Source of the DNA: Bradyrhizobium sp. CB82
GTDB lineage: Bacteria > Pseudomonadota > Alphaproteobacteria > Rhizobiales > Xanthobacteraceae
NCBI RefSeq assembly: GCF_029714405.1
Contig: NZ_CP121650.1
Coordinates: 186,001 to 250,000, forward strand
DNA: 64,000 nucleotides
Direction of reading: 5' to 3'
Part shown: positions 30,835 to 38,678 of the stretch, one piece after another
Numbering within the stretch: position 1 is the first letter of the stretch
Layout: the number at the start of each line of letters is the position of its first letter
The notes under the pieces: generated by a model
Seen by the model: the letters and a program-made list of their open reading frames with translations, nothing else
Databases searched by the model: none
What the model was told of the DNA's origin: nothing
Translations under genes and position numbers: made by a program

Positions 30835-31545
30835 ATGACGCAAGCCGAAATCGCCGCGAAAGACCGCCTGATCGTCCCGCTCGACCTGCCGAGCCCGGAG
30901 GCCGCGGAGGCGATGGTCGCAAGGCTCGGCGATAGCGTCACGTTCTACAAGATCGGCTATCAGCTCGCCTATGCCGGGGGCCTCCCGCTGATCGGAAAGC
31001 TCGCCGATCAGGGCAAGAAGGTGTTTGCCGATCTCAAGATGCACGACATCAGCAACACCGTGATGCGCGGCGTGGAAAGCGTCGCCAAATCGGGCGCGAC
31101 CTTCCTCACCGTGCATGCCTATCCGCAGACCATGAAGGCAGCCGTTGAAGGTCGCGGCAAATCGGGCTTGAAGATTCTCGCGGTCACCGTGCTGACCTCG
31201 TACAATGATGACGATCTGCATGCGGCCGGCTACCGCCTCGGCGTCTCCGAACTCGTCGAAGCGCGCGCGCAGCAGGCGCAGGTGCTCGGCATCGACGGCC
31301 TCGTCTGCTCGCCGGAGGAAGCCGGCGCCCTGCGCAAGATCGTCGGCCACCAGATGAACCTCGTCACGCCCGGCATCCGGCCGGCCGGGGCGGCCGCCGG
31401 CGACCAGAAGCGCATCATGACGCCGGGACGCGCGATTGCCGCGGGCGCGGACTATCTGGTGGTCGGACGCCCGATCGTCGAAGCCGCGGATCCCAAGGCG
31501 ACGGCCGAGGCCATCCAGGCCGAGATCGCGCGGGCGCTCACCTGA
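30835..31545 (+). CDS. pyrF: Orotidine-5'-phosphate decarboxylase
   Basis: PyrF makes UMP from OMP, the last step of pyrimidine synthesis. The 236-residue TIM barrel shows [16 protein letters not shown] with the substrate-binding Asp, the catalytic [13 protein letters not shown] (the K..D catalytic cluster), and the phosphate-binding [21 protein letters not shown]. The gene overlaps nothing and directly follows the FMN reductase. Confidence 0.97.
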   Translation: MTQAEIAAKDRLIVPLDLPSPEAAEAMVARLGDSVTFYKIGYQLAYAGGLPLIGKLADQGKKVFADLKMHDISNTVMRGVESVAKSGATFLTVHAYPQTMKAAVEGRGKSGLKILAVTVLTSYNDDDLHAAGYRLGVSELVEARAQQAQVLGIDGLVCSPEEAGALRKIVGHQMNLVTPGIRPAGAAAGDQKRIMTPGRAIAAGADYLVVGRPIVEAADPKATAEAIQAEIARALT

Positions 31546-31565
31546 ACATCACAAGGAGAAGAAGA

Positions 31566-31871
31566 ATGGCAGCAAAAGGCTACTGGATCGGCCGCGTCGA
31601 CGTTCACAATGACGAGGGCTACAAGCCCTATGCGGCCGCCAATCTCGCGATTTTCAAGAAGTTCGGCGGACGCTACGTGGTTCGCGGCGGCAAGCTCACC
31701 AGCGTCGAAGGCCATAGCCGCGCCCGCAACGTCGTGATCGAATTCCCGAGCTACGAGGCCGCGCTCGCCTGCTACAACTCGCCAGAATACCAGGCCAACA
31801 TCAAGGTGCGCCAGCCGCACTCGATCGCCGACCTCATCGTCATCGAGGGCTACGACGGCCCGCAGCCGTAG
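31566..31871 (+). CDS. DUF1330-domain protein
   Basis: A 101-residue stress-type dimeric alpha-beta barrel protein of the DUF1330 family (YWIGRVDVHNDEGYKPY, FGGRYVVRGGKLTSVEG, VVIEFPSYEAALACYNSPEYQ). Members are widespread, and no reaction is established. The ATG follows an AAGGAGAAGAAG ribosome-binding site. It lies 20 bp behind pyrF and may be the last gene of that operon. Confidence 0.9.
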   Translation: MAAKGYWIGRVDVHNDEGYKPYAAANLAIFKKFGGRYVVRGGKLTSVEGHSRARNVVIEFPSYEAALACYNSPEYQANIKVRQPHSIADLIVIEGYDGPQP

Positions 31872-31894
31872 GACGGCTGAGCCGCGATCTCATC

Positions 31895-32072
31895 TTACCC
31901 TCCCCTGGAGGGGGAGGGTCGCTGAGCATGTCGCGAAGCGAGATGCGCAGCGGGGTGGGGTGATCTCTCCACTCGGGCGCTGTTGGTCGCGGAGGGACCG
32001 TCACCCCATCCCGTCACGCAATCTCGCTTTGCTCGATCGCGTGCCGACCCTCCCCCCTCCAGGGGAGGGTAA
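31895..32072. repeat. MITE-like repeat with TTACCCTCCCCTGGAGG ends (178 bp)
   Basis: The left end TTACCCTCCCCTGGAGGGGG and the right end, read inward, are inverted repeats over about 27 bp with one base difference. The interior has CGCGAAGCGAGATGCGCAGCG and a diverged inverted counterpart (CACGCAATCTCGCTTTGC). No open frame is present. It fills most of the 278-bp gap between the DUF1330 gene and dapB. Confidence 0.75.
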
Positions 32073-32149
32073 GAGCGTCCCGCAGCTGATGCCCCTCGGT
32101 TGCCGGAACAGCATCCCCCCGCTACAACGGGCCCCGAGAGGATCACATC

Positions 32150-32965
32150 ATGTCCGACATGCGCTTGATTGTTGCTGGAGCTGGCGGCCGGATGGGCCGG
32201 GCGCTGACGCGTGCGATTTCCGAGACCGAAGGCGCGGTGCTGGCCGGCGCGTTGGAGGCGCCGGGCTCGGAACTGCTCGGCAAGGACGCCGGTGTGCTCG
32301 CAGGTCTCCCGGCCAACGGCGTGATGCTTTCGGCCGATCTCTGGGCCATGACGGCGGAGGCTGACGGCATTCTCGATTTCACCGCGCCGGCCGCGACCAT
32401 CGCCAACGTGGCGATCGCCGCGCAGCGCGGGCTCGTTCACGTCATCGGCACGACCGGCCTCTCGGCGTCGGATGACGCGGTGATCAAGAGCGTCACCAAC
32501 CGCGCCGTTGTCGTCAAATCCGGCAATATGAGTCTCGGCGTCAATCTGCTCACCGCGCTGGTCAAGCGCGTGGCGCAGTCGCTGGGCGACACGTTCGATA
32601 TCGAGATCGTCGAAACCCATCACCGTGCCAAGGTCGATGCGCCCTCGGGCACGGCGCTGATGTTGGGTGAAGCCGCAGCCAGCGGCCGCGGCATTTCGCT
32701 CAGGGATCATTCGGCCCGCGGCCGCGACGGCGTCACGGGCGCGCGTCGAACCGGTGACATCGGCTTTGCCTCGCTGCGCGGCGGCACCGCGGCCGGCGAT
32801 CACAGCGTCAGCTTCCTCGGGCCGTTCGAGCGCCTGACACTGTCGCACCACGCCGAGGATCGCATGCTGTTCGCTCATGGCGCGCTGAAGGCCGCGCTGT
32901 GGGCCCATGGCAAGAAGCCGGGCCTCTACTCGATGGCCGATGTGCTCGGTCTCGCCGATATCTGA
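32150..32965 (+). CDS. dapB: 4-hydroxy-tetrahydrodipicolinate reductase
   Basis: DapB acts in lysine and diaminopimelate synthesis. The 271-residue protein has the dinucleotide-binding start [20 protein letters not shown], and [10 protein letters not shown] and [11 protein letters not shown]. The catalytic and substrate-binding motif is [38 protein letters not shown] is another DapB signature. gpmA follows after 30 bp on the same strand. Confidence 0.97.
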   Translation: MSDMRLIVAGAGGRMGRALTRAISETEGAVLAGALEAPGSELLGKDAGVLAGLPANGVMLSADLWAMTAEADGILDFTAPAATIANVAIAAQRGLVHVIGTTGLSASDDAVIKSVTNRAVVVKSGNMSLGVNLLTALVKRVAQSLGDTFDIEIVETHHRAKVDAPSGTALMLGEAAASGRGISLRDHSARGRDGVTGARRTGDIGFASLRGGTAAGDHSVSFLGPFERLTLSHHAEDRMLFAHGALKAALWAHGKKPGLYSMADVLGLADI

Positions 32966-32995
32966 ACAATCGAACGCAACGAACGGAAAGCAGGA

Positions 32996-33619
32996 ATGAG
33001 CGAACGTCTTCTCGTGCTCGTGCGCCACGGCCAGAGCGAATGGAATCTGAAGAACCTGTTCACGGGATGGAAGGATCCCGATCTCACTGAACAGGGCGTG
33101 GCGGAAGCCAAGGAAGCCGGCCGCAAGCTGAAGGCGAAGGGCCTCGTCTTCGACGTCGCCTTCACCTCGGTGCTGACGCGCGCCCAGCACACGCTCGATC
33201 TCATTCTCACCGAGCTCGGCCAGACCGGGCTGCCCACATCGAAGGACCTCGCGCTGAACGAGCGCGACTATGGTGATCTCTCCGGCCTCAACAAGGACGA
33301 CGCCCGCAAGAAATGGGGCGAGGACCAGGTCCACGTCTGGCGCCGCTCGTTTGACGTGGCGCCGCCCGGCGGCGAAAGCCTGAAGGACACGCTCGCACGC
33401 GCACTGCCCTATTACGTGCAGGAGATCCTGCCGGGCGTGCTCAACGGCAAGCGTACGCTGGTCGCCGCCCACGGCAACTCGCTGCGCGCGCTGATCATGG
33501 TGCTGGAGAAGCTCTCGCCCGAAGGCATCCTGAAGCGCGAGCTCGCCACCGGCGTGCCGATCATCTACCAGCTCAATGCGGATTCGACCGTGGCGTCGAA
33601 GCTGGATCTGGCGGGGTAG
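32996..33619 (+). CDS. gpmA: 2,3-bisphosphoglycerate-dependent phosphoglycerate mutase
   Basis: GpmA interconverts 3- and 2-phosphoglycerate in glycolysis. The 207-residue protein has the phosphohistidine motif [19 protein letters not shown] and the [18 protein letters not shown] region. [16 protein letters not shown] is the proton-donor region, and [13 protein letters not shown] holds the second catalytic His. It is slightly shorter than the E. coli enzyme, as is usual in rhizobia. Confidence 0.95.
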   Translation: MSERLLVLVRHGQSEWNLKNLFTGWKDPDLTEQGVAEAKEAGRKLKAKGLVFDVAFTSVLTRAQHTLDLILTELGQTGLPTSKDLALNERDYGDLSGLNKDDARKKWGEDQVHVWRRSFDVAPPGGESLKDTLARALPYYVQEILPGVLNGKRTLVAAHGNSLRALIMVLEKLSPEGILKRELATGVPIIYQLNADSTVASKLDLAG

Positions 33620-33638
33620 GCCTCGCCACAAACGCAGA

Positions 33639-33903
33639 GCCGTAGGGTGGGTTAGCGCAGCGTAACCCACCACTTCTGCCACCGCAGAAACCAAAGAGGT
33701 GGGTTACGCTAGCGGACTACGCTTCGCGCAGCCGCAAGCTAACCTTGCTGCGTCATAAACGCTCTAACTCCTCATCCTGAGGAGCTTGCGAAGCAAGCGT
33801 CTCGAAGGATGTGGGCCACAGGCGGGGCCTCATGGTTCGAGACGCGCTTCGCGCTCCTCACCATGAGGGTTAGTGAAACAGTAAGGCTAACCCACTCTAC
33901 GGC
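33639..33903. repeat. Composite repeat with GCCGTAGGGTGGGTTAG ends, copy 2
   Basis: The terminal inverted repeats are GCCGTAGGGTGGGTTAG and CTAACCCACTCTACGGC. Inside are TAACCCACC hairpins and a REP-like unit at 33770-33870. The order of parts is the same as in the copy at 2935-3180. It fills the 292 bp between gpmA and the convergent Ada-type gene. Confidence 0.8.
33770..33870. repeat. REP-like palindromic repeat, copy 4
   Basis: CCTCATCCTGAGGAGCTTGC, GCAAGCGTCTCGAAGGATG, CATGGTTCGAGACGCGC and CACCATGAGGGT. It is nested in the composite repeat and nearly identical to copy 1 at 3041. Confidence 0.8.
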
Positions 33904-33911
33904 ATCTCGCC

Positions 33912-34808
33912 CTACTGCACCCCGACCCGCCCGGCTTCCCAGCCCAGCATCGCCTGCTTGCGGGTGACGCCCCAGTGATAGCCGGTCAGCTTGCCGTCCT
34001 TGCCGAGTGCGCGGTGGCAGGGCACGACGAAGGACACCGGATTCCTTCCGACCGCGGCGCCTACTGCGCGTGAGGCCTTCGGACTGTTGATCTTGCAGGC
34101 GATGTCCGAATAGGACACCGCGCGACCCATCGGGATCCGGAGCAGCGTCTCCCACACCCGCACCTCGAAATCGGTACCGATCAAGACGACGCGCAGCGGT
34201 TGATCCGGTCGCCACAGTTTTGTGTCGAAGATACGCTGGGCGAGCGGCGCGGTGCCCTCATGGTCCTCGACGTAAGTGGCGTTCGGCCAGCGCCGCATCA
34301 TGTCTGCGAGTGCGGCCTGCTCCTCGTTCGCGTCGGCGAAGGCAAGCCCCGACAGGCCGCGAGTGGTCGCGATCACGATCGCGGTGCCGAAGGGGCAGGG
34401 ATGGAAGCCGTAACGCAGCGTCAGGCCCGCGCCGCCGTTCTTCCATTCGCCCGGCGACATCGCTTCGTGAGTCACGAAGAGATCGTGCAGCCGTCCCGGA
34501 CCCGAGAGGCCAGAGTCGAGCGCGGCGTCGAGGATGCTCGCGGAATCGCGCAGCAGATTCCTGGCGTGGTCGAGCGTCAGCGCCTGCATGAAGGCTTTTG
34601 GCGTGATGGACGCCCAGCGACGGAACAGATGGTGCAGCTCATCCGGCGTGACGCCGGCCGCATCCGCCATCGCCTCGATGGTCGGCTGCGCGCGCCAGTT
34701 CTCCGAGATGAAGGCGATCGCGCGACGCACGGAATCGTAATCCCGCAGCGCGGCGTTCTGGGAGCCCGGCTTGGCCAGGCGATGGTCATGTATGGCGAGG
34801 GTCATCAT
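33912..34808 (-). CDS. Ada-type bifunctional regulator / O6-alkylguanine-DNA alkyltransferase
   Basis: A 298-residue protein. The N-terminal half is an AraC-type HTH (RAIAFISENWRAQPTIEAMADAAGVTPDE is the region, residues about 29-58). The C-terminal half is a methyltransferase domain ending in IPMGRAVSYSDIA and FVVPCHRALGKDGKLTGYHWG, where PCHR carries the acceptor Cys. The Zn/phosphotriester domain of full-length Ada is absent. It probably repairs O6-methylguanine and may regulate transcription. The start is one of two adjacent ATGs. Confidence 0.9.
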   Translation of the reverse strand: MMTLAIHDHRLAKPGSQNAALRDYDSVRRAIAFISENWRAQPTIEAMADAAGVTPDELHHLFRRWASITPKAFMQALTLDHARNLLRDSASILDAALDSGLSGPGRLHDLFVTHEAMSPGEWKNGGAGLTLRYGFHPCPFGTAIVIATTRGLSGLAFADANEEQAALADMMRRWPNATYVEDHEGTAPLAQRIFDTKLWRPDQPLRVVLIGTDFEVRVWETLLRIPMGRAVSYSDIACKINSPKASRAVGAAVGRNPVSFVVPCHRALGKDGKLTGYHWGVTRKQAMLGWEAGRVGVQ

Positions 34809-34862
34809 GTCCGGAAATGTAGGAGGAGGAGCGGCCGCAAACCACCCGATTTCCGACAGGGT

Positions 34863-35396
34863 TCAAGCGATCGGATTGTAGGTCGGGCCGCGCTTGGCGG
34901 CGTTCAATGCCTCCAGTAAGGCTTTGGCAAAGCTTGCCTTTTCGTCGGGCCCCAAAAAACTGCCGATCGACAGGCGGCGGCCGCGGGAGATCAGATAGAC
35001 CCGCTCAATGCCGAACTCCTCGTCGGCCTCGAGATCGAGCTTCACCCAGAGCGGATTGAACGCCCATTCGGCGACATGGCCGCGATGGCTGACCCGCCGC
35101 ACGCGCAATTCCGAAACCGTAACCACGATCTCCTCGCTCGCCCGCGCGGTACGGAAATTGACCTTGAAGGCCCACCAGATCACCAGCACGTCGAGGCCGA
35201 AAAAGCCGAACACCGGCCAGGCGCCCATCATCAGAAAGACCATCCCGGTCACAAAACTGACGAGGCTCAGGAACAGCATCACCGCGAGAAAGCCGGTGCG
35301 ATTCAGCGAGCGATGCGGCGTCAGCAGCGCAGCGAAGATCTGCACCTCGCCGTGGCCTTCAGATTCCCTGCGCTCAAATTCGTTGCCTGTGCTCAT
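34863..35396 (-). CDS. DUF2244-family membrane protein
   Basis: A 177-residue integral membrane protein. Two adjacent hydrophobic segments (about residues 35-80: TGFLAVMLFLSLVSFVTGMV and PVFGFFGLDVLVIWWAF) are followed by a cytoplasmic beta-rich domain (VTVSELRVRRVSHRGHVAEW, VYLISRGRRLSIGSFLGPDE). This is the DUF2244 layout, of unknown function. The start is only about 20 bp from that of nth on the opposite strand, which suggests a shared divergent promoter. Confidence 0.87.
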   Translation of the reverse strand: MSTGNEFERRESEGHGEVQIFAALLTPHRSLNRTGFLAVMLFLSLVSFVTGMVFLMMGAWPVFGFFGLDVLVIWWAFKVNFRTARASEEIVVTVSELRVRRVSHRGHVAEWAFNPLWVKLDLEADEEFGIERVYLISRGRRLSIGSFLGPDEKASFAKALLEALNAAKRGPTYNPIA

Positions 35397-35418
35397 GGCC
35401 TGTCAGTATATCCCGGTC

Positions 35419-36213
35419 ATGGCAAAAATCACCCGCAAGACGGCCGTCCGCAAATCCCCTGTGCCGAAGAAGAAGGCAAAGGCGAAAGCCACCAAGCCCG
35501 CGCGGGCCGCCAAGACATCGGCAAAGACATCGGCGAAGACATCGCTCAAGGCCATAAGGCCCAAGACCGTTAAACCTTGGACGCGGGCCGAGATCCACGA
35601 GGTCTTCTCCCGCTTCCGCAAGGCCAACCCGGAGCCGAAGGGGGAACTCGAGCATCTCAATCCCTTCACGCTGCTCGTTGCCGTCGTTCTGTCGGCGCAG
35701 GCCACTGACGCCGGAGTCAACAAGGCGACGCGCGAATTGTTTCAGGTCGCGGACACTCCGCAGAAGATGCTCGATCTCGGTGAGGAGCGCCTGCGCGATT
35801 ACATCAAGACCATCGGCCTCTACCGCACCAAGGCGAAGAACGTGATCGCGCTGTCGGCCAAGCTATTGACCGATTTCGGCGGCGAGGTACCGCGCACGCG
35901 CGCGGAGATCGAGTCGCTGCCGGGCGCCGGGCGCAAGACCGCCAATGTCGTACTCAACATGGCCTTCGGCGAGCACACCATGGCAGTCGACACGCATGTC
36001 TTCCGCGTTGGCAATCGCACAGGGCTTGCGCCCGGCAAGACGCCGCTCGAGGTCGAGCTCGGTCTCGAAAAGGTGATCCCGGCGGAGTTCATGCTGCATG
36101 CCCATCATTGGCTGATCCTGCACGGCCGCTATACTTGCCTCGCGCGCAAGCCACGCTGCGAGGTATGCCTGATCAACGATCTCTGCCGGTGGCCGGAGAA
36201 GACGGGCTACTGA
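35419..36213 (+). CDS. nth: Endonuclease III with a basic N-terminal tail
   Basis: A DNA glycosylase and AP lyase that removes oxidised pyrimidines. The 264-residue protein has a HhH motif with catalytic Lys (LPGAGRKTANVVLN), the catalytic Asp in VDTHVFRVGNRTG, and a [4Fe-4S] site (CLARKPRCEVCLINDLC). The first about 45 residues are Lys/Ala-rich with AKTSAKTSAKTS-like repeats (KTS units), longer than usual and probably DNA-binding. The ATG at 35419 is used; an in-frame ATG at 35395 would overlap the divergent gene's start. Confidence 0.95.
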   Translation: MAKITRKTAVRKSPVPKKKAKAKATKPARAAKTSAKTSAKTSLKAIRPKTVKPWTRAEIHEVFSRFRKANPEPKGELEHLNPFTLLVAVVLSAQATDAGVNKATRELFQVADTPQKMLDLGEERLRDYIKTIGLYRTKAKNVIALSAKLLTDFGGEVPRTRAEIESLPGAGRKTANVVLNMAFGEHTMAVDTHVFRVGNRTGLAPGKTPLEVELGLEKVIPAEFMLHAHHWLILHGRYTCLARKPRCEVCLINDLCRWPEKTGY

Positions 36214-36234
36214 GAAGCGTGCCACGCCTCTCCG

Positions 36235-36388
36235 CCGTCATTGCGAGCCACCGGGTCCGCGCGTAGCGCGGCCCGATGACAGGCTCCGCGAAGCAATCCA
36301 GATTCTATCCGCGGAAGCAGTCTGGATTGCTTCGTCGCTTCAGCGCAAAATTGCTTCGCAATTTGTTGCGAGCTCCTCGCAATGACGG
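36235..36388. repeat. Dispersed repeat with CGTCATTGCGAG ends (154 bp)
   Basis: CGTCATTGCGAG at the left and CTCGCAATGACGG at the right are inverted. Inside are CGAAGCAATCCAGATTC and TCTGGATTGCTTCG, a second inverted pair. This is a common palindromic repeat type in alphaproteobacteria. It lies between the convergent nth and EI24-like genes. Confidence 0.8.
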
Positions 36389-36394
36389 GTCCAT

Positions 36395-37147
36395 CTATCG
36401 CACCGGCACGCCGCTCCTGCGCCTTGGCTCGATCAGCTCCGGCCGTCGACCGGACAGGCGCTTGTGCATGTGGACCATGAAGGCCATGCCGAAGATCGGC
36501 GTCGCCAGATTGACGATCGGGATCGAGACGAAGGCGGCGATGATCAGGCCGGCGGCGAAGATCGTCGCCGCGTTGTCGCGCCGCATCGCCTTGGCTTCCT
36601 CCGGCGAGCGGAACCGCATCGCGGCAAGCTCGAAATATTCGCGGCCCAGAAGCCACGCGGTGGCGAGGAAGAAGATCAAAAAGCCGGCGCCCGCCAGGAA
36701 CACGAAGGGCAGCACGATCAGATAGACCAGGATGGTCAGCAGCGCCGTCTTGACGCCCTCGTGGATGGCCATCGTGAACGGCAGCGCAACGCCGGGCCGC
36801 TCGGCCGGATAGTGCTCGCGCTCGACGTGATCGGCGACCTCGTCGACGAACAGGCTCGCCACCAGCGAGGTGATCGCGGGCATCAACAGGATTCCGCCGA
36901 ACACCACGCCAAGGCCGGCGGCGATCGAGACGATCCAGGACAGCACTTCCAGCGCGGAGTGCCAGCCGGGGCCGAGCAGCCCCTCGAGCCAGACTTCGCC
37001 ATAGGTGGCAAACCAGCTGAGCAGCCGCTGCAAGCCGATCGCGAGCACGGTGATCAGCACGAGCGCGACGCCGATCGAGCGCCACAGGATCGAGCGCATC
37101 GGCGGCGAGATGATCTGCGACAGTGCTTTGACGGCGGCGTCAAGCAT
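36395..37147 (-). CDS. EI24/CysZ-like integral membrane protein
   Basis: A 250-residue protein with about five to six membrane segments (for example ILWRSIGVALVLITVLAIGL, VLSWIVSIAAGLGVVFGGIL, GVKTALLTILVYLIVLPFVF, AATIFAAGLIIAAFVSIPIV). This is the EI24 domain fold, whose best-known member, CysZ, imports sulfate. The conserved motif GREYFELAAMR is present. Transport function is inferred. The ATG at 37147 follows GAGAGGGACCTCG; five residues upstream in the same frame are unlikely. Confidence 0.85.
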   Translation of the reverse strand: MLDAAVKALSQIISPPMRSILWRSIGVALVLITVLAIGLQRLLSWFATYGEVWLEGLLGPGWHSALEVLSWIVSIAAGLGVVFGGILLMPAITSLVASLFVDEVADHVEREHYPAERPGVALPFTMAIHEGVKTALLTILVYLIVLPFVFLAGAGFLIFFLATAWLLGREYFELAAMRFRSPEEAKAMRRDNAATIFAAGLIIAAFVSIPIVNLATPIFGMAFMVHMHKRLSGRRPELIEPRRRSGVPVR

Positions 37148-37235
37148 CGAGGTCCCTCTCACGAGAATTCACTCGCGAGAGGTAGACATGCAGGCCCCTT
37201 TCGGCAAGAGAGGCCGATCTGCCCAAGCGTGCGGC

Positions 37236-38408
37236 CTATTGTTCGGCCGCGATGCTGGCCCAGCAGGTGATCGCGCTACAGACCGAGCTCCAGCGGCCGA
37301 AGCCCTTGTAGATCTGGGCGGCGACCTGCTCCTGCTGCTTCAAAGTGCCCTCGGCCTTGATCTGCGGATCGGAGACGTTGCGGATCGCAAGCCAGCGCGG
37401 CGCCTTCGCGCCCATGTCCTTGGCGACCAGCCCCAGGATCGCGTCGCCCATCTCGGAGACGTCGCCGAGCCCCTGGAGATGGAAGTGATCGTCCGAGGTG
37501 TCGAAGCCGAAGAAGTCGGTGGTGACCACGGACGAGTTCAATCCGCCCGGCTTCACCACGAAGATTTTTGGCGGCCTCGTATTGTCCTTCGGCAGCTGGC
37601 CGGCATTGGCCTTGAACAGCGTCTTGGCCTGCGCAAAGCGCGTCGTCTTTGCCGACCTGCTCGAAAAATGCTCCTGCGCGAAAGGCTGCTTCTTGAATTT
37701 CGACAGGCAGTCGAAGCGAACGATCGGGCTGACGATGACGTCGCCGACCTCGACGTCCTTGCCGATGCCGCCGGCGGTTCCCGTGGTGATGACGAGCGAG
37801 GGCTGCACTTCCTGGATGATCTGGCGCCAGACGTCGATGTTCGGCAATTGCGGGCCGTCCTGTGACATGTGCGAATCGGATTTGAAGATCACGACCTTCT
37901 TCTTGCCGATCGTCGTGGTCCAGTAGGTGCCGAGCCGTTTCAGCTCCATGGCCGGGCAGCCGTTGCGCATCTTCCTAGAGATGGTCGTAAAATTGTGCGT
38001 GTAGGGGAGGTAGTCGTTGCGGGAGTCCTTGCCCGGCGTCAGGACGCGGCTGAGCGCATGGCCCTCGTCGACGGTCCAGGTCACCACCAGCACGTCCGCG
38101 CGCGGCAGCGCGCTGTTGCCGTTGCCCTTCGGCTTCGGCCCGGTCTGCGGTGCGAGCCCCTTCGGCCAGGGAATGTCGGTGAAGCGCGACAGTCCGGTCG
38201 CGGTCGAGAAGGCCATGAACTCGCGGCCCGCAGGCGATTCCGAATCGAAGTCGATGATCTCGCGCTGAAAATCTTCCGGAGAAACTGTTGTGGACCGCTT
38301 CACCGCCGCGTCCGCCAGACGCTTGACGGTGAAGGTCTCGCGCGGCGGCGGTGTCGTGATCGGATCGAAACCAAGATTTGTCTGAACCCATTTGCGGTCA
38401 GCCAGCAT
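37236..38408 (-). CDS. Phosphorylase-superfamily (PNP/UDP-type) protein with unusual N-terminus
   Basis: A 390-residue protein. The first about 100 residues match no family I know. The rest has the nucleoside phosphorylase/MTA-SAH nucleosidase fold: ADVLVVTWTVDEGHAL (with a Glu where MTAN has its catalytic E12), VITTGTAGGIGKDVEVGDVIV (substrate/phosphate loop), and DVSEMGDAILGLVA followed by WLAIRNVSDP, whose Asp347 is the usual catalytic acid. The ribose-binding Glu after the Met (canonical M-E) is Gly321 here. ATG 38408 has AGGAG upstream; a TTG at 38426 is rejected. It is divergent from the sedolisin gene. Confidence 0.75.
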   Translation of the reverse strand: MLADRKWVQTNLGFDPITTPPPRETFTVKRLADAAVKRSTTVSPEDFQREIIDFDSESPAGREFMAFSTATGLSRFTDIPWPKGLAPQTGPKPKGNGNSALPRADVLVVTWTVDEGHALSRVLTPGKDSRNDYLPYTHNFTTISRKMRNGCPAMELKRLGTYWTTTIGKKKVVIFKSDSHMSQDGPQLPNIDVWRQIIQEVQPSLVITTGTAGGIGKDVEVGDVIVSPIVRFDCLSKFKKQPFAQEHFSSRSAKTTRFAQAKTLFKANAGQLPKDNTRPPKIFVVKPGGLNSSVVTTDFFGFDTSDDHFHLQGLGDVSEMGDAILGLVAKDMGAKAPRWLAIRNVSDPQIKAEGTLKQQEQVAAQIYKGFGRWSSVCSAITCWASIAAEQ

Positions 38409-38447
38409 CGTACGCTCCTGCGCCAATTGATTTTGACGGTATCTTCC

Positions 38448-38610
38448 ATTGGTCGGCCAAGCAGGCCGACGGTTGCAATTTTAAATCGAGTTCGCCGATA
38501 TCAATTGGTCCGAGCCGCTGACCAATTCCGCTCCGGATTGGGCTGTCGATGTTTTGAGCTGCAAGACAAAGGCTTCTCTGAAAAAAATATCGTCCAATAT
38601 CTGAACCAAT
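38448..38610. promoter_or_regulatory. Four GACCAAT-like sites in the divergent gap
   Basis: ATTGGTC at 38448-38454 and 38504-38510 (that is, GACCAAT on the minus strand), GACCAAT at 38520-38526 and AACCAAT at 38604-38610. All four lie within 163 bp of the 270-bp AT-rich gap between the phosphorylase-like and sedolisin genes. They may be operator sites of a shared regulator. No regulator gene is adjacent. Confidence 0.4.
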
Positions 38611-38678
38611 GACTATTCCAGATTACACCTATAGTTGAATACCGGCAATCGCCCTTCCAATCACAAACGGAGGAAGTC

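Noticed and set aside
29662..31350. Long minus-strand open frame across pmtA, the FMN reductase and pyrF
   Set aside because: It is antisense to three well-supported genes and shows only the composition of a shadow frame.
31895..33694. 599-codon minus-strand open frame across dapB and gpmA
   Set aside because: Antisense to two well-supported genes. Its C-terminal part runs into a repeat.
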